Assembly: GCF_019753765.1 (NCBI RefSeq)
Contig: NZ_JAIJZW010000002.1
Span: forward strand, 124,001-188,000
Direction: 5' to 3'
Length of the DNA: 64,000 nt
From: Microbacterium marinilacus
GTDB lineage: Bacteria; Actinomycetota; Actinomycetes; Actinomycetales; Microbacteriaceae
Shown here: one piece after another, positions 40,800 to 48,977 of the stretch
Layout: each line of letters begins with the position of its first letter
Numbering within the stretch: the stretch's first letter is position 1
The notes under the pieces: generated by a model
Seen by the model: only the letters and a program-made list of their open reading frames with translations
Databases searched by the model: none
Told to the model about the DNA's origin: nothing
Program-made: the position numbers and the translations under genes

Positions 40800-42209
40800 A
40801 TGTCGACCTTCACCGGACTGAACACCGCGGCCTCTGCGCTGTCAGCCGCGCGGCGCGGCATCGAGCTCACGGGGCAGAACATCGCCAACCAGACCTCGGC
40901 GGGCTACACGCGTCAGCGTCTGGAGACGTCGGCGGTCGCGGCGGTCGCCCAGGCGGGGCGGTTCAGCGCGGGCGCGGTGCCGGGCCAGGGCGTCTCGGTG
41001 GACGGCGTCGCGCGGCTCGGCGACGCGCTGCTCGACTCCCGGGTGCGCGACGCGCTCGGCGCGGCGGGCTTCTGGAGCGTCCGGGCCCAGGCGGCGCGCA
41101 CCGCCGAGGCGACGATGGCCGAGCCGACCGAGGCGGGGCTCGCCCATCGCCTCTCGCAGTTCTGGGCCGACTGGCAGGACCTGTCCAACTCCCCGGACGC
41201 CGCGGCGGCGGCCGCGGTGGTGCTGAACGACGCGAGCGCCCTCGCCTCCCAGATCGCGGCGGGCTACGCCGCCGCGAGCTCCCAGTGGAGCGAGGCGCGC
41301 GCGGGCGTCGAACGGACCGTGTCGGAGGTGAACACCGCGGCGGATCAGATCGCGCAGCTGAACCGCGAGATCCGCGACGCGCTCGGTGCCGGGCGCTCGG
41401 CGAACGAGCTGATCGACCGCCGGGCCGTGCTGGCGGAGCGGGTGTCGCGACAGACCGGCGCGACGGCGTCCGTCGAGCAGGACGGCACGCTGACGGTCCG
41501 GATCGACGGCAACGCGCTCGTGTCGGGCGTGGAGGCGCGGCACCTGGTCGCGAGCGGCCCGTCCGGCATCACGGCGGGGCAGCCGGTCACGGTGGCCTGG
41601 GCGCATCGTCCGGACCAGCCGGTCGCCCTCTCCGGCGGCGAGCTCGGAGGCGCGCTCTCGGTGCTCGCCCCCGCCTCGGAGGGCGGCACCCTCGCGCAGC
41701 TGGCCGACACCTACAACCGCCTCGCGACGACGCTCGCCGAGCGCGTGAACGCCCAGCACCGCGCCGGTGCCACCGCGGCGGGGGAGCCGGGCGGAGACTT
41801 CTTCGACGTGTCCGCCGCGGGACCGGCCGCTCTCTCGCTGCGGGTGGTGCCGACGCGGGCCGACCAGCTCGCGCTCGCCGCGCCGGGCGCGGGCGCGTTC
41901 GACTCGTCCAACGCCGACGCCATCTCGCAGATCGGATCGAGCGCCGGATCGCCCGACGCCCTGTGGGCCGACTTCGTCACCTCGTTCGGCGTCGCGACGG
42001 CGGGCGACGTGCAGCGGGCGAGCGTCGCGGAGGTCGCCGCCGTCACGGCCGTCGGCGCGCAGCAGTCGGTGGCGGCGGTGGACGGCGACGAGGAGACCAT
42101 CAACCTGCTCACGTACCAGACCGCCTATCAGGCGGCGGCGCGGGTGCTCACCGCGGTCGACGAGGCCCTCGACGTGCTCATCAACCGCACCGGCCTCGTC
42201 GGCCGCTGA
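40800..42209 (+). CDS. flgK: Flagellar hook-filament junction protein FlgK
   Basis: 469-residue hook-associated protein 1. The N-terminal signature FTGLNTAASALSAARRGIEL, TGQNIANQTSAGYTRQRLE and the C-terminal EETINLLTYQTAYQAAARVL, VDEALDVLINRTGLVGR are intact. TGGAG five bases before the ATG is a good ribosome binding site. The next gene should be flgL but only its first 73 codons remain. Confidence 0.95.
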   Translation: MSTFTGLNTAASALSAARRGIELTGQNIANQTSAGYTRQRLETSAVAAVAQAGRFSAGAVPGQGVSVDGVARLGDALLDSRVRDALGAAGFWSVRAQAARTAEATMAEPTEAGLAHRLSQFWADWQDLSNSPDAAAAAAVVLNDASALASQIAAGYAAASSQWSEARAGVERTVSEVNTAADQIAQLNREIRDALGAGRSANELIDRRAVLAERVSRQTGATASVEQDGTLTVRIDGNALVSGVEARHLVASGPSGITAGQPVTVAWAHRPDQPVALSGGELGGALSVLAPASEGGTLAQLADTYNRLATTLAERVNAQHRAGATAAGEPGGDFFDVSAAGPAALSLRVVPTRADQLALAAPGAGAFDSSNADAISQIGSSAGSPDALWADFVTSFGVATAGDVQRASVAEVAAVTAVGAQQSVAAVDGDEETINLLTYQTAYQAAARVLTAVDEALDVLINRTGLVGR

Positions 42210-42238
42210 TCCCGCGACGCTCCCCGAAAGGCACGCCC

Positions 42239-43840
42239 ATGATCTCCCGCGTCACCTCCCAGACGATGACCCAGGCGTCGCTGCGCAACCTGCAGACGAA
42301 CCTGAGCCAGCTCGCACGCCTGCAGGAGCAGGCCACGTCGCAGCGGGCCTTCCTCGCCCCGTCCGACAGCCCGTCGGCGGCGGCCACGACGCTCGCCCTG
42401 CACGCCGAGCAGCGCCGCAACGAGCAGTACGCGCGCAACATCGACGACGGTCTCGCGCACGGCTCGTACGGCGGCGACATCCTCTTCGAAGGCGAGGGCG
42501 TGGCGTTCTCGTCGATCCGCGACTCCGAGGAGCGCGGCATCGTCATCATCCACCAGGAGCTGGCCCTCGTGCCGCACCTCTCGGTGGCCGAGAACATCTT
42601 CCTCGGCAACGAGCGGGTGCGCGGCGGCCTCATCGACTGGAACCAGGCGAACCACGAGGCGGCGGCGTTCATGGAGCGTGTCGGCCTCGACGAGAACCCG
42701 ACCGTGCCGGTCGGCCAGCTCGGCGTCGGCAAGCAGCAGCTCATCGAGATCGCCAAGGCGATGACCAAGGACGTCAAGCTGCTGATCCTCGACGAGCCCA
42801 CCGCGGCGCTCAACGACAACGACTCGGAGCACCTGCTCGGGCTGCTGCGCGAGCTGCGCGACCAGGGCATCACGTGCATCATCATCAGCCACAAGCTCGG
42901 CGAGATCGAGGCGATCGCCGACTCGACCACGATCATCCGCGACGGGGAGTCGATCGAGACGATCGACATGCACGGCGAGGACGCGACGCAGGCGCGCATC
43001 ATCCGCGGGATGGTGGGCCGCTCGCTCGACCAGCGCTTCCCCGACCGCACGCCGCAGATCGGCGAGGAGATCTTCCGCGTCGAGAACTGGACGGTGCACC
43101 ACCCGACGCAGGCCGGGCGCGTGGTGGTCGACGACGCGTCGATCTCCGTGGGCGCGGGCGAGATCGTCGGCATCGCGGGCCTCATGGGCGCCGGACGCAC
43201 CGAGTTCATGATGAGCCTGTTCGGACAGTCGTACGGGCGCGACATCTCGGGCCGTGTCTTCCTGCACGGCAAGGAGATCCGCCCCCGCACCGTGCAGGAG
43301 GCGATCGGCAGCGGCCTCGCCTACGTGTCGGAGGATCGCAAGCACTACGGGCTGAACCTCATCACCGACATCCGCACCAACATCACGGCGGCGGCGCTCG
43401 GCAAGATCAGCAACAGGGCCAGCTTCGTCAACGGCAACGAGGAGATCAAGGTCTCCGAGGAGTACCGCCGCGACATGAACATCAAGACCCCGACCGTGAT
43501 GCAGACCGTGGGCAACCTCTCGGGCGGCAACCAGCAGAAGGTCGTGCTGTCGAAGTGGCTGTTCTCGGATCCCGAGGTGCTGATCCTCGACGAGCCCACC
43601 CGCGGCATCGACGTGGGCGCCAAGTACGAGATCTACGAGATCATCAACGCCCTCGCCGCCGCCGGCAAGGCGATCATCGTCGTCTCCAGCGAGCTGCCCG
43701 AGCTGCTCGGCATGTGCGACCGCATCTACACGCTCGCGTACGGCCGCATCACCGGGCAGGCCCCCGCGGCCTCGGCCACGCAGGAGAGCCTGATGAGCCT
43801 CATGACCATCGAGAAGAACCAGAAGGAGGCCGCGGCATGA
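42239..43840 (+). CDS. FlgL N-terminus fused in frame to sugar ABC ATPase (MmsA/XylG type)
   Basis: 533-residue chimera. Residues 1-73 are the hook-filament junction protein FlgL (MISRVTSQTMTQASLRNLQT, FLAPSDSPSAAATTLALHAE, ARNIDDGLA). From residue 74 (HGSYGGDILFEGEG) the sequence is a multiple-monosaccharide ABC ATPase: IVIIHQELALVPHLSVAENI (Q-loop), LGVGKQQLIEIAKAM (signature), LLILDEPTAAL (Walker B), then the second ATPase half with GLMGAGRTEFMMS, SGGNQQKVVLSKWL and LILDEPTRGIDVGA. The first Walker A loop and roughly the first 50-60 residues of the ATPase are missing, as is most of FlgL. The junction near 42455-42460 looks like a deletion or an assembly join; neither parent function is likely to be normal. 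Confidence 0.88.
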   Translation: MISRVTSQTMTQASLRNLQTNLSQLARLQEQATSQRAFLAPSDSPSAAATTLALHAEQRRNEQYARNIDDGLAHGSYGGDILFEGEGVAFSSIRDSEERGIVIIHQELALVPHLSVAENIFLGNERVRGGLIDWNQANHEAAAFMERVGLDENPTVPVGQLGVGKQQLIEIAKAMTKDVKLLILDEPTAALNDNDSEHLLGLLRELRDQGITCIIISHKLGEIEAIADSTTIIRDGESIETIDMHGEDATQARIIRGMVGRSLDQRFPDRTPQIGEEIFRVENWTVHHPTQAGRVVVDDASISVGAGEIVGIAGLMGAGRTEFMMSLFGQSYGRDISGRVFLHGKEIRPRTVQEAIGSGLAYVSEDRKHYGLNLITDIRTNITAAALGKISNRASFVNGNEEIKVSEEYRRDMNIKTPTVMQTVGNLSGGNQQKVVLSKWLFSDPEVLILDEPTRGIDVGAKYEIYEIINALAAAGKAIIVVSSELPELLGMCDRIYTLAYGRITGQAPAASATQESLMSLMTIEKNQKEAAA

Positions 43841-45060
43841 GCAATGTCCTGGCTGAGACCAAAGACCTGTTCACGCGCAACCTCCGGACGTCCGGCATCT
43901 ACATCGCCTTCGTGGCGATCGTGCTGCTGTTCACGATCCTGACGGGCGGCACGCTGCTCGCGCCGGAGAACGTCACCAACCTGGTGCTGCAGAACGCGCA
44001 CATCCTGATCATGGCGCTCGGCATGATCATGATCATCGTCGCCGGCCACATCGACCTGTCGGTCGGATCGGTGCTCGCGTTCGCGTCGGCCGTCGCCGCC
44101 GTGCTCGTCATCAGGCTGGGCATGCCGTGGTGGGTGGGCCTGCTCGCGGCCGTCGTGGTCGGCATCCTCGTCGGCGCATGGCACGGCTTCTGGGTCGCGT
44201 TCGTCGGCATCCCCGCGTTCATCGTCACCCTGGCGGGCATGCTGCTCTTCCGCGGCCTCACGTGGGTCGTGCTCGAGAACGTCTCGCTCTCGCCGTTCCC
44301 CGGCGAGTACAAGACCCTCGCGACCGGCTTCAGCCGCGGCCTGTTCGGCGAGGTCGTCGTGGGGCAGGGATCGGGGCTGCTGGCACAGCCGCAGACCGTC
44401 GACGTCTTCACGCTGCTGATCGGCGTGGTCGCCGTGGCCGGCTTCGTGGTGTCGCAGGTGCGCAGCCGCCGCGCGCGCATGGGCTACAACCAGAAGGTCG
44501 AGTCGATGCCGCTGTTCGTCGTCAAGCTCGCCGCCGTCGCGGTCGTGGCCATGGCGTTCGCGTGGGCGCTCGCCTACAACCGCGGCTTCCCGCTGGTGCT
44601 GATCGTGCTGGGCCTGCTCATCCTGATCTACCAGCTGATCACCAACCGCACGGTGTTCGGTCGTCACGTGTACGCGATCGGCGGCAACCTCTCGGCCGCG
44701 CAGCTGTCGGGCGTGAACGTGCGTCGTGTCAACTTCTGGCTGTTCGTCCACATGGGCATGCTGACGGGCATCGCGGCGGCCATGTTCTCCGCGCGCTCCA
44801 ACGGCGCCCAGCCGGGCATGGGCAACAGCTTCGAGCTCGACGTGATCGCCGCCTGCTTCATCGGCGGCGCGTCGACCACGGGCGGCATCGGCCGAGTCAC
44901 GGGTGCGCTCGTCGGCGGTCTCGTGATGGCCGTGATGTCGAACGGCATGTCGCTCATGGGCGTGCCGCAGTCGGTGCAGCCGATCGTCAAGGGCCTCGTC
45001 CTGCTGATCGCCGTCGCCTTCGACATCTACAACAAGCGCCGGGCCGGCGCCGCGCGCTGA
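43837..45060 (+). CDS. mmsB: Multiple-monosaccharide ABC transporter permease MmsB-like
   Basis: 407-residue permease with about ten membrane helices of the ribose/xylose/arabinose (BPD_transp_2) family: ILIMALGMIMIIVAGHIDLS, VGSVLAFASAVAAVLV, NRTVFGRHVYAIGGNLSAAQ and FIGGASTTGGIGRVTGALVG. It appears complete. The ATG overlaps the chimera stop. The periplasmic binding protein gene expected upstream of mmsA is absent from the window, in line with a deletion. It is followed by a strong shared terminator. Confidence 0.9.
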   Translation: MSNVLAETKDLFTRNLRTSGIYIAFVAIVLLFTILTGGTLLAPENVTNLVLQNAHILIMALGMIMIIVAGHIDLSVGSVLAFASAVAAVLVIRLGMPWWVGLLAAVVVGILVGAWHGFWVAFVGIPAFIVTLAGMLLFRGLTWVVLENVSLSPFPGEYKTLATGFSRGLFGEVVVGQGSGLLAQPQTVDVFTLLIGVVAVAGFVVSQVRSRRARMGYNQKVESMPLFVVKLAAVAVVAMAFAWALAYNRGFPLVLIVLGLLILIYQLITNRTVFGRHVYAIGGNLSAAQLSGVNVRRVNFWLFVHMGMLTGIAAAMFSARSNGAQPGMGNSFELDVIAACFIGGASTTGGIGRVTGALVGGLVMAVMSNGMSLMGVPQSVQPIVKGLVLLIAVAFDIYNKRRAGAAR

Positions 45061-45071
45061 CCCGAGCCCAC

Positions 45072-45114
45072 AGACGGCGGGCCGTTCCCCTTCCGGGGGA
45101 GCGGCCCGCCGTCT
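45072..45114. terminator. Bidirectional terminator between mmsB and the ABC-F gene
   Basis: Long inverted repeat with outer arms AGACGGCGGGCCG (45072-45084) and CGGCCCGCCGTCT (45102-45114), extended inward by TTCCCC/GGGGAG with one G-U pair. It lies between convergent genes and overlaps the stop of the minus-strand gene. Confidence 0.8.
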
Positions 45115-46744
45115 ATCCGTCCAGCGCCGTCTCGTCGCGCTCGGCGAGGCGGCCGCCCGGCTCGAGGCCGATCACCAGGTCGATGCCCAGGCGGCGCAGG
45201 AAGGCGTGGTCGTGGCTCACGATCAGCAGAGCGCCGCGGTATGAATCGAGGGCCTCGGCCAGCTGCTCGACGCTCGCGATGTCGAGGTTGTTGGTCGGCT
45301 CGTCCAGGATCAGCAGCTGCGCGGGCGGGTCCGCGAGCAGCAGCTTGGCCAGCGCGACGCGGAAGCGCTCGCCGCCCGAGAGAGAGCCGACCGGGCGGTC
45401 GAGGGCGCTGCCGCGCAGCAGCAGGCGGGCGAGCTGGTTGCGCAGCTCCCCGGGCGCCGTCGCGGGGGCGGCGTCGCGCACGTTGTCCACCGCCGAACGC
45501 GCGTCGTCGAGGTCGTCCAGGCGCTGGCGCAGGTATCCGACCCGCTCGGTCAGCAGGATCCCACGGGTCGCGTCGCCCGTCACCAGCGCCTCGAGCAGCG
45601 TGGTCTTGCCGGCACCGTTCGGACCGACCAGCGCGACGCGCTCGGGCCCCTGGACCGTGACGGTGCGCGATCCGTCCGTCAGCTCGGCGATCCGCTTGCC
45701 GCGCGGCACGTCCGGATCCGGGAGCGTGATGTGGATGTGCTCCTCCTCGCGCACGCGCGCATCCGCGGCGTCCACGGCATCCTGCGCGTCCTGCACGCGC
45801 TCGTCGAGCGTGCCGCGCAGCGACCCGGCGGTCTCCTCGGCCTTGCGCTTGCGGGCGTTCGCGAGGATCTTCGGCATGTTGTCGGCCGACTTCCTCCCTG
45901 CGCGTGCGCGCGCCGCGATGCGCTGCTCGGCCTCCACGCGCTGACGCCTCTCGACCTTCAGCGTCTGCTGCGCGGTGCGGGCGGCCTGGGTGGCGGCGGC
46001 CTGCTCCTGCGCGAGCGCCGCACGGAACGCGCTGTAGGGTCCGCCGAACACCTCGAGCCGCGCGCCGCGTCCGCGGGCGACCTGGCCGAGGCCGCTCGAC
46101 CGCAGCTCCGCCGTGTGCTCCATCCTCTCCAGCAGCTCGAGGTCGTGGCTCACGACGACGAGCGTGCCCGGCCACGCGTCGACCAGGCTCGCCAACCGCG
46201 CGCGGGCGGGTCGGTCCAGGTTGTTGGTCGGCTCGTCGAGCAGCGTGATGGGCGTGCGGCGCAGCCGCAGGCCCGTGATCGCGATCAGCATCGACTCGCC
46301 GCCGGAGAGCCCGCCGACGCGGCGGTCGAGGTCGGCGGCGCCGAAGCCGATCTCGTCGAGGGCCTCGTCGGCGCGGGCCTCGATGTCCCAGTCGTCGCCC
46401 ACGGCGTCGAAGTGCCGCACGTCGGGGTCGCCCGACTCGATCGCACGGAGGCCCGCCAGCGTCGGCGCGATGCCGAGCAGGTCGGCGACCGTCGCGTCGC
46501 GGTCGAGCGTCAGCGTCTGGGGCAGGTAGCCGACGTCGCCGTCGGTCTCGACGCGGCCGCGCGTGGGCGGCAGGAGACCGGCGACGAGCTTCAGCAGCGT
46601 GGACTTGCCGACGCCGTTCCGGCCGACGAGCCCTGTGCGCCCGGACGGCAGCGTGCCGTCGAGACGGTCGAGGGCGACGGAGCCGTCCGGCCACTCGAAC
46701 GTGAGGTCGCGGAGGGTGATGGCGGGCGTGGAGAGAGCGGGCAT
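45113..46744 (-). CDS. ABC-F family ATPase (ribosome-acting, possible antibiotic resistance)
   Basis: 543-residue soluble protein with two ABC domains and no membrane segments. Walker A motifs are GLVGRNGVGKSTLLK and ALVGPNGAGKTTLLEAL, signatures VGGLSGGESM and VGSLSGGERFRV, and Walker B LLDEPTNNLD occurs twice. The linker (RQRVEAEQRIAARARAGRKS, MPKILANARKRKAEETAG) is the P-site tRNA interaction motif region. ABC-F proteins act on ribosomes, either in housekeeping translation or in drug resistance. A short leader ORF upstream favours an inducible resistance type. ATG at 46744 has AAAGG 8 bases upstream. Confidence 0.88.
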   Translation of the reverse strand: MPALSTPAITLRDLTFEWPDGSVALDRLDGTLPSGRTGLVGRNGVGKSTLLKLVAGLLPPTRGRVETDGDVGYLPQTLTLDRDATVADLLGIAPTLAGLRAIESGDPDVRHFDAVGDDWDIEARADEALDEIGFGAADLDRRVGGLSGGESMLIAITGLRLRRTPITLLDEPTNNLDRPARARLASLVDAWPGTLVVVSHDLELLERMEHTAELRSSGLGQVARGRGARLEVFGGPYSAFRAALAQEQAAATQAARTAQQTLKVERRQRVEAEQRIAARARAGRKSADNMPKILANARKRKAEETAGSLRGTLDERVQDAQDAVDAADARVREEEHIHITLPDPDVPRGKRIAELTDGSRTVTVQGPERVALVGPNGAGKTTLLEALVTGDATRGILLTERVGYLRQRLDDLDDARSAVDNVRDAAPATAPGELRNQLARLLLRGSALDRPVGSLSGGERFRVALAKLLLADPPAQLLILDEPTNNLDIASVEQLAEALDSYRGALLIVSHDHAFLRRLGIDLVIGLEPGGRLAERDETALDG

Positions 46745-46800
46745 GAGAGGCCTTTCGAGGTGGGTGTCTAGGGCGCACCCGAACGGCTCTCCGCGGGGCG

Positions 46801-46827
46801 CTAGATGGTGCCGACCTCGATCTCCAT
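46801..46827 (-). CDS. Leader ORF (8 codons) ahead of the ABC-F gene
   Basis: Reads ATG to TAG as MEIEVGTI, ending 56 bases before the ABC-F start. A -10-like TACGGT ends 6 bases ahead of its ATG, so it may be translated from a leaderless transcript. Downstream, GAGAG (just after the ORF) can pair with CTCTC right at the ABC-F ribosome binding site. The arrangement resembles ribosome-stalling attenuators of ABC-F resistance genes. It is inferred, and translation has not been shown. Confidence 0.45.
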   Translation of the reverse strand: MEIEVGTI

Positions 46828-46861
46828 GCCGACACCGTATCACCGCCCCGCCCGGCGTGCC

Positions 46862-47332
46862 CTACGTCAGCAGCGGCAGCCTGCCGACGATGCGGTCGAC
46901 GCGGCCCCGCGGGCCCACCAGCGCGACCGCGAGGTAGCCGAGGTCGTCGGGCGCGCGGTGCGAGACCTCCTGCAGGTACTCGTCGTAGACCCGCGTGAGC
47001 TGCGCGTGCGCGGGCATGTCGGCGACCAGGACGCCGTCGGAGGATGCCGCGCGGGAGCGGATCGTCGTCAGCTGCGTCTGATCGCCCGCCAGCACCGTGC
47101 ACCCGATCCACGGCAGCCCCGGATGCGAGGACCCCTCGGCGTCGACGGCGTCGGGGCCGAGCAGGCCGGAGACCGCGGCGCCCATCGCCGCGCCGACGCA
47201 GGCGGTGGCGTTGGCGATGCGACCGGCCGGGAGGCCGCCGTCGACCACGATCACCCACTTGAGCCGGGCCGCGCGGGTCGGCGCTCCCGTGTCGATCTCG
47301 TCGGCGGTGAACCCGAACGCGGGTGTATCCAT
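46862..47332 (-). CDS. DUF2000 family protein
   Basis: 156-residue protein with the DUF2000 pattern: LKWVIVVDGGLPAGRIANAT, ACVGAAMGAAVSGLLG and a C-terminal GYLAVALVGPRGRVDRIVG. The fold is related to peptidyl-tRNA hydrolase 2-like proteins but no function is established. It is divergent from an Lrp/AsnC regulator with a 105-bp gap, suggesting that the regulator controls it; possibly linked to amino-acid metabolism. Confidence 0.75.
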   Translation of the reverse strand: MDTPAFGFTADEIDTGAPTRAARLKWVIVVDGGLPAGRIANATACVGAAMGAAVSGLLGPDAVDAEGSSHPGLPWIGCTVLAGDQTQLTTIRSRAASSDGVLVADMPAHAQLTRVYDEYLQEVSHRAPDDLGYLAVALVGPRGRVDRIVGRLPLLT

Positions 47333-47437
47333 GAGGCTCCTTGCGGTGTGCGGATCGTCGTGAGAACAGGGGACAATGTATCCAGATGATCCGGATGATG
47401 TTTCTACTGCCGGACGAAATACGGAGGAGACACCGAG

Positions 47438-47908
47438 ATGGCGGATCTGGACGGACTTGATGCGGCGATCGTGGCCGCTCTCCAGACGAATGCGCGGATG
47501 ACGAACCGCGAGGTCGCGGCGCGCGTCGGGGTCTCTCCGACGACCGCCCTCGACCGCACCCGTGCCCTGCGCCGTCGCGGCGTGATCCGGGGCGCCGTGC
47601 TCGACCTCGACCTCGCGAGCGTCGGAAGGGGCGTGCAGGCGCTGGTCTCGGTGCGGGTGAGGCCGCCCTCGCGGCGCAACATCGAGGCCTTCCGCGACTG
47701 GATCTCGGTGCTGCCCGAGACGCTGGGGGTGTTCGTGGTGAGCGGCGACGTCGACTTCATCGTGCACGTCGCGGTCGCCGACAACGATGCGCTCTACGCC
47801 TTCGTGATCGACAGGCTCACCGAGCGCGAGGAGGTGGCGGACGTCAAGACGACGGTCGTCTACGAGCACCTGCGCAACCACGAGATCGGCATCGCGTCGG
47901 CGCGCTGA
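47438..47908 (+). CDS. Lrp/AsnC-family transcriptional regulator
   Basis: 156-residue regulator. N-terminal helix-turn-helix (LDAAIVAALQTNARMTNREV, AARVGVSPTTALDRTRAL) and C-terminal RAM effector domain (VLPETLGVFVVSGDVDFIVH). These proteins sense amino acids or related ligands and often regulate the adjacent divergent gene, here the DUF2000 protein. GGAGGAGAC before the ATG is a strong ribosome binding site. Confidence 0.88.
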   Translation: MADLDGLDAAIVAALQTNARMTNREVAARVGVSPTTALDRTRALRRRGVIRGAVLDLDLASVGRGVQALVSVRVRPPSRRNIEAFRDWISVLPETLGVFVVSGDVDFIVHVAVADNDALYAFVIDRLTEREEVADVKTTVVYEHLRNHEIGIASAR

Positions 47909-47966
47909 CCGTCACTCTCTGTCACATCGCCCTGTGCGTCCCGGGGCCGACGTAGCGTGGGGGCAT

Positions 47967-48040
47967 CGCGGCGATCCGGGCGGTCCCGGGGCTCGGTTCA
48001 TAACCGTCAGTCGTTGCGGGTTCGACTCCCGCCGTCGCGT
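47967..48040 (+). tRNA. tRNA-like sequence with CAT anticodon, probably a pseudogene
   Basis: 74 nt can fold as a cloverleaf. Acceptor CGCGGCG/CGTCGCG (one G-U pair), perfect T arm GCGGG-TTCGACT-CCCGC, and an anticodon loop TTCATAA with CAT. Defects: only three pairs in the anticodon stem, a 7-nt variable region, no T at position 8, and a D loop without the conserved A14 and GG. It is therefore probably a decayed tRNA-Met or a remnant of a tRNA integration site rather than a working tRNA. Confidence 0.35.
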
Positions 48041-48060
48041 CTGATCCGGCCCCGGTCCGC

Positions 48061-48175
48061 GAGACCGCGGCACCCGCGCGAGACCGAGAAAGCTGTGCGA
48101 GACCGTGGTCGCCGGCGCCGGTCTCAGCGGGAAACGTCGGTCTCGGCAGGGAACGTCGGTTTCGTGATGCAGCAG
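48061..48175. repeat. 19-bp-period palindromic repeat element, copy 1
   Basis: Units starting GAGACCG occur at 48061, 48080 and 48099, exactly 19 bp apart. After a 13-nt centre (48106-48118) inverted units starting CGGTCTC or CGGTTTC follow at 48119, 48138 and 48157, again 19 bp apart. The element lies between the convergent Lrp and phnF genes. The same plan recurs at 57262-57395. No coding frame is credible within it. Confidence 0.7.
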
Positions 48176-48182
48176 CAGCAGC

Positions 48183-48926
48183 TCAGGCGGGCGGGGGCGG
48201 GTGCTCGATGTCGAGGCGGACGCGCTGGGCGGAGAAGCGCGTCACGCCGTACTGCAACGGGGTGCCGTCCGTCAGCGTGTCGAGCGACTCGGTGACCAGG
48301 ACGATCGCGCCCGGGTCGAGCCGCAGCAGCGCCGCCTCCGCGGCCGTCGCGTGCCGGGCGGACACCACGGTCGAGGCGCGGACGTAGTCGTCGATGCCGT
48401 GGGCGCGCAGCGCCGCGGTCACCGAGGACGTGCGCCGCAGCGCCGTCGCGATGTCGGGCAGCCGCCCGGCGTCGAACCAGTGCGCGCCCAGCGCGACGGG
48501 CTCGCCGTCCACGGTCCGCAGCGACTCCACGCGCACCACCGGGCCGCCCGCGATGCCGAGGCGCTCGGCGATCTCGGGCGACGCGGTCACCGTCTCGCTC
48601 TCGAGCACACGACCGGACGCCGAGTGCCGGTCGCCGATGCTCGTCGACAGCCGGGTGCGCATGCCGATCCGGTGCACGTGGACGGCGCCGCCGGTGACGA
48701 ACGTGCCGCTGCCGCGGCGCGACTCGACCAGTCCGTCGGCGGCGAGCGAGGCGACGGCCTGTCGGGCGGTGTGGCGGTTCACGCCGAAGCGCTCGGCGAG
48801 GGCGTTCTCGGTCGGCAGCCGGTCGCCGGCGCGCAGGCCGCCCTCGGTGATCTCCGCGCGCAGCTCCTCCGCGATGAGGCGCCATGCGGAGTACCCGGTC
48901 GATCGGCTCGCGGCGGGATCGGTCAT
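48183..48926 (-). CDS. phnF: GntR/HutC-family regulator of phosphonate use, PhnF-like
   Basis: 247-residue regulator. Winged helix (IAEELRAEITEGGLRAGDRL, ENALAERFGVNRHTARQAVA, RRGSGTFV) and a C-terminal UTRA effector domain (VVRVESLRTVDGEPVALGAH). It is divergent from phnG; PhnF proteins in other bacteria repress the phn operon. A 9-bp inverted repeat at 49058-49081, upstream of phnG, is its likely operator. ATG at 48926. Confidence 0.88.
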   Translation of the reverse strand: MTDPAASRSTGYSAWRLIAEELRAEITEGGLRAGDRLPTENALAERFGVNRHTARQAVASLAADGLVESRRGSGTFVTGGAVHVHRIGMRTRLSTSIGDRHSASGRVLESETVTASPEIAERLGIAGGPVVRVESLRTVDGEPVALGAHWFDAGRLPDIATALRRTSSVTAALRAHGIDDYVRASTVVSARHATAAEAALLRLDPGAIVLVTESLDTLTDGTPLQYGVTRFSAQRVRLDIEHPPPPA

Positions 48927-48977
48927 GCCTGCTCGCTCATCCTTCCTCGGTCTCGACCGGGCGGTTCACCGCACGTA

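Noticed and set aside
41767..45060. A 1097-codon plus-strand frame through flgK and the chimera
   Set aside because: The frame encodes low-complexity Arg/Pro sequence until it becomes the real mmsB frame at 43837; it is not a fusion protein.
47967..48040. Functional tRNA-Met
   Set aside because: Anticodon stem has only three pairs and the D-loop consensus is missing; kept only as a tRNA-like remnant.
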